NCBI RefSeq assembly: GCF_030272615.1
Contig: NC_081415.1
Span: forward strand, 600,427,644 to 600,491,643
Direction of reading: 5' to 3'
Source of the DNA: Cryptomeria japonica
Taxonomy: Eukaryota > Streptophyta > Pinopsida > Cupressales > Cupressaceae
Length of the DNA stretch: 64,000 bases
Shown: piece by piece, positions 1 through 10,032 of the stretch
Layout: every line of letters begins with the position of its first letter
Numbering within the stretch: position 1 is the first letter of the stretch
Program-made: the position numbers and the translations under genes
Notes under the pieces: generated by a model
Seen by the model: the letters and a program-made list of their open reading frames with translations, nothing else
Databases searched by the model: none
What the model was told of the DNA's origin: nothing

Positions 1-129
1 AGTGCAACAGTAGGTCCACCCTAGACACAATAAAAATTCTTTACCTTAAGAAAAAGACAAATGATTTAATCTAATGCAGCCTGATTCACATTCATTTTAT
101 AGCCCAAATTTAGGTGTTAGATATGCATG

Positions 130-412
130 TGCATGTCTATTTTAAACACCAAATCAAAATATGAAGGCATACATGTCAATTTTAACCATTTGTTGATTTT
201 AAGCACCAAAAACCAAGTGTGAGATTCATGCATGTCAATTTTATCCCATGTTCATTTTAAGCGCCAACAATGAAGTGTGAGATTATCCATGCATGTCAAT
301 TTTAGCCCATATTCATTTTAAGCACCAACAACGAAGTGTGACATTATCCATGCATGTCAATTTTAACTATTGTTGATTTTAAGCACCAAAAATGATGTGT
401 AAAGTGTGCATG
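130..412. repeat. Tandem repeat, about 60-bp unit, 4-5 copies
   Basis: The phrase CATGTCAATTTTA recurs at about 172, 231, 292 and 352, each time followed by a TTCATTTTAAGCACCAA-like stretch and GAAGTGTGA. A diverged first copy begins near 130. Spacing is 60-61 bp. No coding sense is apparent. Confidence 0.85.
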
Positions 413-558
413 CAAAAATACTAATCTAATCCTCTCTACAAATCCGCCACAGGCTGTAAACAGGAGATTAGTAGTAAAACCAAACTAACAGAAAACAAAA
501 ACTCAAAACTTGACAGAGGCGAATGTGTAATTATACATGTGCGATTGTGTGATGTTTA

Positions 559-620
559 CAGACCGAATGCGTGAACCTGACAGACCGAATGCGTAAATCT
601 GACAGACCGAATGTGTGATG
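559..620. repeat. 22-bp tandem repeat, three copies
   Basis: CAGACCGAATGCGTGA-type units start at 559, 581 and 603. They share the core CGAATGCGTGA with the longer array at 1085-1232, so both probably descend from one amplified motif. Confidence 0.75.
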
Positions 621-710
621 AAGACTAACTAATTGTGTAGCACCAACAGGGCGATTGCATGACAGAAAGCAAACAACAACAAAAGTTAAAAAATAAAAAA
701 TAAAAGGAAA

Positions 711-965
711 CTAAACCCGATCAAGAACCTGCAAAACCAATTGTGAAGCCCTAGCCAAAACTCTCATCATCCATTCAATATTGATTAGATCATATTTAAC
801 TGTATAAGAAAGAACTAGGCTATTATATCTATCTAATTCTAATTGCTCTTCTGAATCTTGTATCATTTTTTCTACCTGGAGAACCTTTTGATAGCATTTA
901 GCTTCTCTCCTTTGTTGTTTTGTCCTTCTTGCACCTAAAATCCTGAACTGTATTTTTCTTGCCAT
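711..965 (-). CDS. Short ORF of unknown function in the leader of the minus-strand element
   Basis: An 84-codon ORF starts with ATG about 370 bp inside the putative PBS of the minus-strand element. The product is basic at the N-terminus (MARKIQFRILGARRTKQQRR) and then rich in Glu, Gln and Leu, as in a short helical or coiled segment. I recognise no family. Its place and orientation fit the start of gag or an extra leader ORF, but at this length it could be a chance ORF. Confidence 0.25.
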   Translation of the reverse strand: MARKIQFRILGARRTKQQRREAKCYQKVLQVEKMIQDSEEQLELDRYNSLVLSYTVKYDLINIEWMMRVLARASQLVLQVLDRV

Positions 966-1084
966 AAACTGTATTAATCAAATCATAAAATAAAAGCAAT
1001 TTGATCCCAGATTAACCCAATTTGAGGCAGAATTAAACAGAACAAATAACAGACGGAAGAAAAAATTAAACAGCAAAGCTTCCT

Positions 1085-1232
1085 GCGAATGCGTGATCCA
1101 GAAAGGGCAATTGCACGATCTGGATAGGGGCGATTGCGTGACCCTGTCAGAATGAATGCGTGACCCCGAAGGGTCGAATTCGTGATGTTGTCTATGCGAT
1201 TACATGACGATGAATGCTCGATTGCATGATGG
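1085..1232. repeat. Degenerate 22-bp tandem array, about seven copies
   Basis: Successive units read GCGAATGCGTGATCC, GCAATTGCACGATC, GCGATTGCGTGACCC, TGAATGCGTGACCCC, TCGAATTCGTGATG, GCGATTACATGACG and TCGATTGCATGATG at about 20-22-bp spacing. The core is CGA(T/A)TGCGTGA. It is CpG-rich against an AT-rich background. Confidence 0.75.
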
Positions 1233-1356
1233 AAATTTTTTTTCTCAAAATTCGTGCAACCTGCAAAAAAAATGAAAAATCTGCACAATCTGCAAAAATC
1301 ACACAGAAAAATAAAGAAGGTTAAATTGTTGTTAATTCACGTCGAGTTCACCAAAA

Positions 1357-2527
1357 TGTACCACATGTTAGGATTCATCTTAATATAACAAAGTAATCAA
1401 TTAGAAACAAGGGAAATCACGAATCCCTATCTAATCAAAGAATCTTAACAAATAGACAATGAAATAACACAATCAAGCAAATAGGAATTAAAATAATCAA
1501 ATTAAATCAAAACTCCCTATCCCAAGATCGCGTATTGCTTCCATTGCTCTTCTCCTCTCTATGGTATGATGGCTCTCAGATATTGTGCTAGTAACCTGCA
1601 AGTGACACAAAGATTTGAAGTTCGTGATTATTGAAAATCGAGATTGGATGCTCAATTTATAAAAAATTGGAGAAGATTGATTGAAAGGTGGAACAGATTG
1701 ATCAAGAGGTGGAACTCAGGTGAGCTCAAATGAAAATTGATAGTTGAATTGTTGATTGTAGGAGTGAAACTAAATAGATTGAATAGATCAATTGAGTCAA
1801 CTGATTGAGAAAAAGCTAACTCAAGGAAGAAAAAGGATGATTGGTGGAAATAAAGAAGATGACACAGAGAGCTTAATTTAGAAAAAGCTAACTGAAAGAT
1901 GGAAATAGAGACTGAAGAGATAAATGATTTAATTAATTAATTGATTGAATTAATTAATTTAGCATGTGCTTGCATTTAGATTTAGATTATCAATTTAATC
2001 TTTGCATGAGATATTAATTCAAATAATTGAATTTATTAATTCAATTTAGTATTTGAATATATTTAGAACTTGACTTTGATTTTCAATTTGGTTTTTGAAA
2101 TCATGCACATGTAATTGAAATTTGGAAGAAATTAGAAGAATATGAAATTAGAAGAATTAATAAAATTAAATGAAATTAGAATTTGGGGATTTAGAAATGG
2201 AAGAATTAATTAGTTAATTAAATAATTTAAAGAAACTATTTAATTATTTTAGAAATAGAATTTAATTAAATAATAAAGATTATTTAATTTAAAGGATAAA
2301 AGCACAATTAATTAAATAATAAGTATTTAATTAATATTTAGAAGAGGGTTGAATGATTAGATGATTGGAGATAGAAATTGAATAATTAGTAATTTATTTA
2401 AATAATAAAAATTATTTAAATTGGGGAATTAATCAGAATAATTAAATAATAAATATTTAATTAATATTTAGAAAATGATTAAATTATAAGAAATAGAATA
2501 ATTAGTAAGATGATTATGTATTTTACA
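1357..2527 (-). repeat. Putative LTR of the minus-strand Tat-like element
   Basis: The left edge TGTACCACATG abuts the inverted PBS-like motif. The right edge is placed at a TTTTACA at 2521-2527. The body from 1920 is dominated by ATTAATTAAATAAT-like low complexity, as in the other long LTRs here (15600-15880, 47830-48400, 50010-50560). I found no target duplication, so the right edge is soft. Confidence 0.45.
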
Positions 2528-4348
2528 TATACTAAGGTCTTTCCTTACATGCATTCATGAAAGTACATTGTGCATTTGATTGTGTTTAATCTATCTCTAG
2601 AAGATTTTGTAAGTTCTTCTCATTGTCCCTACACTTGGGGGCAATGATCTCTCTCTTTCTCTTTCTCTAGGGATCCACCTTGCCCTATTTTCTGGACTGT
2701 GTGAGTTATATTACTTGATGTCATTCCCTGTGTGAAATTGTTGGTAGTTTGCTCAAAATTTCTCCCTTATACAATAGGTGTAGATCCTTGAATACAACCT
2801 CTTTCACACTTGGTAATGTACATCTATGATAAATTCACCCATCCCTCTTGGGGCTAAAAGTGATTCATCATTCATCAAGAATCCCTTTTACCTAGCAATA
2901 GGAGGAAGGATTGAATTCTTGATCTCTTATGTGCTTCGTTCTAGAAGATGTTATATTTGTCTAAGATAACTCCTCTTGGGTAGTCTTTTGAACAAAGATC
3001 TCTTCTCCTCCAAGGATCTCCTTTACACTTACAACAAGATATCTCTTTTCAACTATCATATCCTTGCTTGAAGAGTATTCACTCTCTTGCTTGGATTTAT
3101 GACATTGTTGCATAATGGATATCTTCTTTGTGATGAGGGTAGGTATCCTTGTTCTACTTCCCTTAAGATATCAACATTAACCTATGTTGACATCTTAAGG
3201 GGGGGGCACCCACACTGCTCCTTTGTACTATACTTTTCTTGTGCATTGTGCAGTGGTACATTCTTGGAACTAGAGGGCAACTTTTTAGAGAAAGGTTTCA
3301 TCACTTTTCTTGTACAGTGGGACATTCTTGGAACCAGAGGGAAGCCTCTTAGAGAAAGATGTCATCACTTTTCTCTTGTACAGTGGGTCATTCTCGAAAT
3401 TAGAGAACCGACTCTTAGAGCGAGATGATGCTACTTTTTCCTGGTACAATGGATCATTTTCAAAACCAGAGCACAGACTCTTAGAGTGAGATGTCTTCAC
3501 TTCATCTTTTCTTGTACAGTGGGTCATTCTGGGAACCAAAGTATAGACTCTTAGAGAGAGATGACACCACTTTTCTCTTATGCAGGGTGATTATTCTCAA
3601 AACCAGAGCACGGACTCTTAGAGCAAGATATCACGCCTTTCTTGAAACTTGTATTATACATTCTATAACAGGTTGTAGCGTACTCGGGCATAGACTCCTA
3701 TGAGGCGCTTCGAACCTCACTTGCACACATGCGCTTGAGGTTGGGTGGAACTAACAGTGTTCTCACTCTCCTCCCTTACATGGATCACCTAGACATACTC
3801 TGGGGGAGTTTTTTCATGTCCTACTCTCCATGGATCACCTATTTTTAGGGGTGAGATGTCCACGGTTTCTCTCTTGTTCACCTTTCTTCTCATGGATCAC
3901 CAAAGTGTGTATTCATGTCCTCTCTCTCCTTCCTCTCATGAACCCTTAGTTTTTCTATTGATGGTTCATGGATGATGATAACTTTTCTCTTGTATGTGAT
4001 AGCTTTTGTTTATGAGATGGCATTGGTCTTTGTGTCCTGATTAGTTGTTGAGACATGTGTGTATCGAGGTCTCTTCGGCTAGTTGGTTTGTCATCTTGTG
4101 TCTTGTTTGTGTCATGTGTCTTTTGCGCTTTATTTTTGTTTTGTGTGTCTTGTTCCTTTTTGTTTTGTGTTCTCTTGCATATGTTTGAGTGAGTTAAGAT
4201 CCTAGGACTGGGGCGTTTTGTTCCTCTAGATTAGTAACATCTTATAGTCCTTGTGGTATTGCTCTGCATCTCTCATCTTCATCTTTATTTCTTCTACTTT
4301 ACCGGCAGTATTGGCGTAAGCCATACTCCTACTAAATTGGTAGCTAAA
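2528..4348 (+). mobile_element. 3' non-coding region of a plus-strand Tat-like gypsy element
   Basis: A CTTGGGGGCAATG at about 2636 matches the CTGGGGGCAATG lying after the integrase of the Tat element at about 62195. A tandem array follows (3228-3640), and the segment ends in GTAGCTAAA directly before the TGTAGTG start of the LTR at 4349. The minus-strand gypsy at 24390 has a similar GGCTAAA there. No pol domains are visible; ORFs between 3087 and 3703 are by-products of the tandem array. Confidence 0.45.
3228..3640. repeat. Tandem array, about 65-bp unit, six copies
   Basis: Each unit contains CTTGTACAGTGGGTCATTCT, then AACCAGAG, then GACTCTTAGAG and AGATG..CAC. Six units fill the interval with about 15-25% divergence. 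The two overlapping ORFs on opposite strands here arise from the repeat and are not genes. Confidence 0.85.
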
Positions 4349-5430
4349 TGTAGTGTCATAAAATTGCAACCCTAGCAATTTTAACCACATTTGAGGTCCT
4401 CACCTTGGCGATGACATCCTCCTTCCTAACCGAGACCCCTTTCTGCACCTTCACCCTTGAATTTCTCCCATTTGAGCCCTAAGATGGCCTTAGGACCCTG
4501 TCCGGACCCCAACATAGGGCAAGACAGGGGTGTCACACCTTGTACCCCTCTCTTAGGGTGGCCCCAAGATAGGTCCCTTCAGTCCTATCTGCATTTTGGG
4601 ATTCCAAATCCTCCTGATGTCGGCCTTTAGTGAGATGAATTAGTCTTCTGGGGCATGTATAAAAGGGAATTTGGTCCTCTCATTTGCAAGGATGGAGAAA
4701 TACACGAATACACGATAGGCAAAATTCAAGCGAAAGGTCTTCATCAAGCATTCAAGTCTTCAAACATCTCCTTGTTCATTTGTCTTCTTCATTCATCCAT
4801 TGAAGCAACATTACACCATTCATTTGCAAGCATGTGTGTGTGCTAGGGTTTTGTCATGTTACATGCCATTTCATGCAACACTTGTGATTACATTCAAGAA
4901 GCAAAGCAATCATCATTGACAAATTGCAGATCTACAAGGTATACACTTCCATTATTTACATTTCAGCATTTGCAATCACTTTCTTTCAAGGTTGATTCCT
5001 CAACCGGGGTTTGAATAAGGCAAACCCCTATCCACAACCCTTCTCCCCTTCTTTTATGTGTGTAGGTTGCAGCTGAGTGACTGTATTTTCAGATTTGGAC
5101 TCCACTTATAGAGGCGGAAAACCCCTTTTCATTTCATAGATTTTTCGGAGGACCATGTACATTTTCTCCATGGTCCCAACGACTTTTCTCCAAATTTTAA
5201 GAGTAGATTCTTATCAATCTAATTAGCTCAGATCCGAAGTTACAACACGATCACAAACTGGTAGCTCCTCATTTCACTCATTTTCTCTTTGTTCCAAATA
5301 GTCAACAAGTCAACTTTCTCATTTACAAGAGAGGGTAAATCACACTTCAACCCTTGCAATCCACTTGGAATTCACATCCTTGCCTCCCTTGGATTTGGAT
5401 CTAGTGGATTCAAGCCCCTCTTTTAAATTT
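4349..5430 (+). repeat. LTR of gypsy family G1, part 1 (split by the copia insertion)
   Basis: It starts TGTAGTGTCATAAAATT, as the LTRs of the minus-strand element at 23179-31675 do on their own strand. Shared blocks include TTTATGTGTGTAGGTTGCAG, GATTTTTCGGAGGACC and GTACATT near 5060-5170. It stops abruptly at the copia LTR at 5431 and resumes after 12275. A possible TATA box (TATAAAAG) is at 4658-4665. Confidence 0.75.
4658..4665 (+). promoter_or_regulatory. TATA box in the split G1 LTR
   Basis: TATAAAAG lies about 310 bp into the LTR, the usual place for a pol II promoter in a long LTR. The other G1 LTRs carry TATATAAG or TATATATA at comparable places. Confidence 0.45.
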
Positions 5431-5884
5431 TGTTGGTGTAAATAAATATTCGTTTTGGATATTATTACACTTTACTTAAGTTAACTTAGGATAATACATC
5501 TCTTTGTAGTTTGGAATATGAGACACTTAGGGAAGTGTGCACATAGGGATAGAGCTTGTAAGAGAAATTCCACCTTTTGTGGTCTTATTTTGCTGTTACA
5601 CTCCACATTCAGTGGGTCATCCACCTCTTGTGGAATATTATATTATTTCTCCTACCTACCCCTTGTATTTCTTACCTACCCTTGTTTCTCATTGAGCCAC
5701 ATGTCATAATTGTGTGCTCGTACATCCATATGGCCTTGCCTATATAAGCAAGCCTATATTCATTGTATTGGTCAATCCAATTGATCATTTGCATATTGAT
5801 GAGAATATAGTTTGTTCTTATCATTCTATTGTCTCTCTCTTTTTATGCTTTTCATTGTGCCCTTGATCTTGGCAAAATCCTACA
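5431..5884 (+). repeat. 5' LTR of the copia element
   Basis: It starts TGTTGGTGTAAATAAATATT and ends AAAATCCTACA immediately before the PBS. It is about 97% like 11823-12275 by eye. Confidence 0.95.
5741..5748 (+). promoter_or_regulatory. TATA box of the copia 5' LTR
   Basis: CCTATATAAGCAAGCC about 310 bp into the LTR is a good core promoter. The same sequence is at 12132-12139 in the 3' LTR. Confidence 0.6.
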
Positions 5885-5897
5885 TGGTATTAGAGCT
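5885..5897 (+). other. Primer-binding site (initiator Met tRNA) of the copia element
   Basis: TGGTATTAGAGCT begins at the base after the LTR. It differs by one base from the standard TGGTATCAGAGC complement of the tRNA-iMet 3' end. Confidence 0.9.
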
Positions 5898-6209
5898 GTT
5901 GGGACTTCATTGATTAGTTTTTTGGAGACATTTTAGAGGCTTCTATTTTTGGATTTGGGGATCTTCATTTTTTGGGGGCGTCGTACAACGATTTGGACAT
6001 CATCGTTAAATTTGGGAGGTCGTTTCCATGAATTTCGACTATAAAGTCGACCTATTTTGGTGAGAAATTTTTTTTTGCCCATTTTGGCTATTATTGTACG
6101 GATTTCGAAATTTTTTTTTAATATTTTCTGAAAATAAAAAAAAAAGTCGAAAAAAAAAAAAAAGGGGCGATCAAAAAAAATTTTTGGAAAAAATCAAAAA
6201 AAAATAAAA

Positions 6210-6600
6210 TTTGGGCGGAGTCCGCAGACCCCCACCCCCATGACCCCGCAGTACCCTGCAGGTTGCAGGTTGCAGGGTCGTACCGGCGCTGTCGCCCCGT
6301 ACTCCTCCAGAGCCTCCCGTTGCCATCAGCCGCCCCGCTCCCGCCGTCGGCCCCTTCGGCGCCGCTAGTAACTTCTCCACCTGGCAACACTTCCCTCCCG
6401 CCGGCAGTCCTTTAAATCGGAGACCCACGTCCGCCACGTTGCAGGAGGCCACTGGCCCGTGGACACATAAGACAAAGCCACGTCACCCGCCCTGTAGAGC
6501 TGACACAGACTGCCACATCAGCCTGTCCGTACAGTACAGATGCCATGCAGGGGGTGAAGTTTTTGTGACGGCCAGACAGGCGTCAAATTTAAGCCCGTCA
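6210..6600 (+). other. GC- and CpG-rich block in the copia leader
   Basis: Between the LTR and gag, an A-homopolymer-rich stretch (6110-6210) gives way to about 390 bases of markedly higher GC with many CpG, unlike anything else in the window. It contains a hairpin with arms ACCCTGCA (6253-6260) and TGCAGGGT (6271-6278). The overlapping ORFs here, on both strands, run into homopolymers and are not convincing genes. It may be a captured host fragment or a structured leader. Confidence 0.6.
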
Positions 6601-7268
6601 TTTGCTAACGTCAATGCCACTTCAGCAGACCTTTTGAAATTTTTTGACCTCCTCTTCATTGAGCTTTTCAGTTTTGCAGTTCAACTTTGAAAGGCCATAT
6701 CTTGCTCATTTTTGCTCCTTTTTTGGTGAAATTTTTTTTTGAAATGGGCTAAAATTTTGTGATCTTCGCAGTGGTGTGGTTATTTTCTAATTTTGGTGCA
6801 TAGGTTTTTCCGAATTTTCGGATTCTCTCAGCTGTACTTGTCCAATCCTCAATTCTGCAACTTCAAAGGCCTCGTTTGAGCTCATACGACCTCCTTTTCA
6901 GGTGCCTTTTTTTTTAAAGTGCATGTTTTTTTGTCTACTTTCATAATCTATGATCAGATTTCAAAGATTTTGAGTGGAAGTTGTACTTTCAGATAATGAT
7001 CTTATTTGGCCTATTAGGTACTTGTAAAGTGCTTGGATCTTAGTTTAGATCTCTTGCATTATTAGTTTGAGTCTCTTTTGGCCTTATTGAGGCAGTTGTA
7101 CAATTGTAATCAGAAGCCCACTTTGCCATTTTTTGCAAGTGGCCCATTGTATACGCACTAAGTATAAAGTGCCAAATCATCACTTTGGGGGGGTTCTTTG
7201 ATTGAGTGAATTTGGGGGGGTGTCTTGTGTGATTGTGCCTCTCTTTGTGCTCTTTCATTTTTGTTGCA

Positions 7269-8615
7269 ATGAGTCCTCATAAATTTCCACCTTTAACTCC
7301 ACATAATTATGCATCATGGAAAATTAAAGTATGGAGTAAATTAATGGAAAAGGGTCTCATGCATTACATAGATGGAACAATAGCAGCACCACCTGATCCT
7401 AAGGCTGATCCTAATGCTCAATTATAATGGCTCACTAAGAATTGCATGGCTCTTGGAACTTTGCGCAAGTATGTATCAGATGACCTCATCTTTCATATTG
7501 AAAAGTGTACTACAATCAAAGATGCTTGGGATATGTTTCAGAAATTGTATGGTCAAGTTGATGAAATCAGAGGTTACAAAATTGACAATGAGCTCACCAA
7601 GTTGGATCCCAAGAGTTTTGATACAATCCAAGATTATGTCACCAAAGCAAATGAGCTAAGAGCAAAGCTTAAGGATTGTGGAATTGACAAAAAGGATGCT
7701 CAGTTGATATTCAACTTGTTGGACAAGCTTGCACCAGAATATGCAGCATTTGTGTCTAGCTTCCAAACTCATCATTTGACAGTGGGGAGTTCCTATGTTA
7801 TGCCTTCATTTGATGCTTTCACAGAAATGTTGATATTGGAACAATCTAAGTTGTTGAACATGGGACTTCTCAAGTCTTCAAAGTCCAAGGCTTTGGTGGC
7901 TAATCAAGGGAATCAAGGAAGTCAAGGCAAAGATTCCAACAAAAAGAAGAAGCATTCTAAGTCTAAGCCACAACAGGAAAAAAGACAATCATCCTCTCCA
8001 TCACAAGGCAATTTTTCATCCTCTTCCAAGAAGGGGACACCACCTAAGAAGGATAAACCAACTTGTGCATATTGCAAGAAGTATGGTCATGATGAGCATC
8101 GATGCCACGCAAAGCAAGTTGATGAGTTAACTAATCTTCTTAAGAAAAACAACATCAACTTGCCATCCGCCTACACAAAGAAGGATTCATCTCCTTCCTC
8201 TTCCTCACATTCTAAGGGAAAAGGGCAAGCATTTGTGGCTACAACAGGTTCTTCACAGCAATGGATACTTGACTCGGGTGCTTCATATCACATGGGTTCT
8301 ACAAAGGAGCAGTTTTCTTCATTGGAGCCATCTAAGGTACCTCACATTTACATAGGTGATGATACACAAGTAGAAGTTGAAGGGAAAGGTTCAGTTGACA
8401 TGGATGAAGGAACATTTGAGAATGTTCTCTATGTTCCTAACGTGTCTACCAACCTTCTCTCCATCTACCAAATCACTCACTATGGAAATGGGAAAAAGGT
8501 TGAGTTTACACCAGATTCAGTTGTGGTAAAGGAACTTGATGATGATGCCTTGGTAGCAGTGGGACAAGTCAAGGCTTTATTCATTCTCCCACTTTGTGCC
8601 AAGTTCACCTTCTAG
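7269..8615 (+). pseudogene. Copia gag and protease
   Basis: This encodes the capsid/nucleocapsid precursor and aspartic protease. The ATG at 7269 (MSPHKFPPLTPHNYASW) is a usual copia gag start. An in-frame TAA at 7425 interrupts it, then a long frame runs to 8615. The UBN2-type gag domain spans about 7300-7880. A Lys/Ser-rich basic stretch precedes a CCHC zinc knuckle (CAYCKKYGHDEHRC, about 8066-8107), and the protease signature WILDSGASYHM is at about 8262-8294. The frame is lost between about 8580 and 8620, where the pre-integrase domain continues in the next frame. Gag-PR and pol would normally be a single ORF. Confidence 0.9.
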
Positions 8616-9624
8616 GGCCTTGCTTACTCATTCAAATTTAGAAAGTAAGCTATGGCATGAACGGTTTGGTCACCTCAACTACCGCTATCTTCAGCAACTC
8701 AGCACTAAAGACATGGTCACAAGTCTACCTCGAATCAGTTTTTCAGAGGGTGTATGTTCAGATTGTTCCATGGGCAAGCATCCCGAAGAGAAGTTTGATA
8801 AAGGGAAAGCTTGGAGAGCTTTGGAAGTTCTTCAACTTGTTCACAGCGATGTAGCAGGTCCATTTCCAACACCTTCATTTAGCAAGGCCCGCTATATCCT
8901 CACCTTCATTGATGACTACTCCCACTTCACTTGGGTCTACTTTCTTATTCATAAGAGTGAAGTATTTGACAGATTTTAGGACTTCAAGACTCGTGTGGAG
9001 AAGCAATCCGGGAAAGTGGTCAAGATTCTTCGTATAGATAATGGAAGGGAATATGTGAACAAAAGACTTGAGGATTTTTGTACATTTGAGGGGATTGATC
9101 TTCAGCATTCTGTTGCATACACTCCACAGCAGAATAGAGTTGCAGAACGCAAGAATAGAACTCTCAAAGAAATGGCTAATTGTATGATACATGCACATTC
9201 TCTTGATCCCTCTTTTTGGGAAGAGGCTATTAGTTGTGCCAGACACATCTAGAATTAGGTTCCTCACAAAGCTTTGCAAGGTATTACTCCTTTTGAGGCT
9301 TGGGCTAGTAGGAAACCGATTGTGAGACATTTCAAAGTCTTTGGGTGTCCAGCATGGGCTCGCATACCTTCGCATAAATGCAAGGCATTGGAACCTCAGA
9401 GTCGGCCTTGCATATTTGTTGGATATCTTGAGGGTGTTAAGGCATATAGATTGATGGATCCTGAGACACATGAGGTGTTCATTGAGAGGAGTGTTCACTT
9501 TGAGGAAAGCTCTCCTAGCTTAGCCTCTCTACCTCCTCCACCTTCCTCCATTGTGGATAGTGATGTTAGTGATTCAGATGATGAGACTCCTTCAACTCTG
9601 ACTTGCAGGGTTACACCTCCGTAG
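8596..9624 (+). pseudogene. Copia pre-integrase domain and integrase
   Basis: The GAG-pre-integrase zinc domain (LWHERFGHLNY, then CSDCSMGKHP) is followed by the integrase core, with HSDVAGPF holding the first catalytic Asp, DNGREYVN the second, and the region AYTPQQNRVAERKNRTL the Glu. Stops are at 8977 (TAG), 9250 (TAG) and 9256 (TAG), each where Gln reads naturally. The C-terminal integrase region contains WARIPSHKCKALEPQS and the FVGY segment. The reading frame then meets 9622 (TAG) and the rearranged block. Confidence 0.9.
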
Positions 9625-10003
9625 GGTCCACTTGCAGTTGAAGAGCCTCGTTCTCCACCTCTACCTAGACCTCGTTGGGCTCAACAGACACTTGAGTCTG
9701 TGGGTTCTCTTGTTGGGGATCCTTCAGATACACGGAGAACTTGATCACAGCATCAGGATCTACCACATGCATTCATTGAGAGGAGTGCTCACTTTGAGGA
9801 AAGCTCTCCTAGCTTAGCCTCTCTACCTGTAACCCTGCGAGTCAGAGTTGAGGTAGTCTCATCATCTAAATCACTAACATCACTATCCACCTAGGCCTCG
9901 TTGGGCTCAACAGACACTTGAGTCCGCGGGTTCTCTTGTTGGGGATCTTTCAGATACATGGAGAACTCAATCACAACATCAAGATCTTCCACATGCATTT
10001 ATT
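9481..10003 (+). repeat. Local duplication with an inverted segment inside the copia pol gene
   Basis: 9481-9534 is repeated directly at 9775-9828. 9829-9890 is the reverse complement of 9553-9614 with 4 mismatches in 62. 9665-9777 is repeated directly at 9891-10003. The order is therefore direct copy, inverted copy, direct copy. This is compatible with template switching during reverse transcription or replication, or with break repair. It destroys the linker between integrase and RT. Confidence 0.9.
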
Positions 10004-10032
10004 GCTACCACTTCTGATCCACAAACATTTAG

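Larger units (their letters stand above)
1..1356 (-). mobile_element. 5' internal leader of a minus-strand Tat-like gypsy element (partial)
   Basis: The right edge carries, on the minus strand, a primer-binding-like motif (TTTTGGTGAAC then ACGTGAAT, plus-strand 1334-1356) directly next to a TGTA LTR end. It closely resembles the motif after the 5' LTR at 51847 and the one beside the LTR at 30407. On this reading 1-1356 is the first part of the internal region and the rest lies off the left edge. It holds two tandem arrays and one short ORF and no recognisable pol domain. The assignment is inference from the boundary motif. Confidence 0.45.

Noticed and set aside
5050-5080. 3' splice site (TTTATGTGTGTAG then GTTGCAG) suggesting a host exon
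   Set aside because: The same text occurs in the other G1 LTRs (23650-23720 and 30890-30960 on the minus strand), so it is LTR sequence.
6118-6690. Overlapping ORFs on both strands in the GC-rich copia leader
   Set aside because: They run through homopolymers, have no motifs, and GC-rich sequence has few stops by chance.
8875-9498. 207-codon minus-strand ORF
   Set aside because: It is the antisense shadow of the copia integrase.
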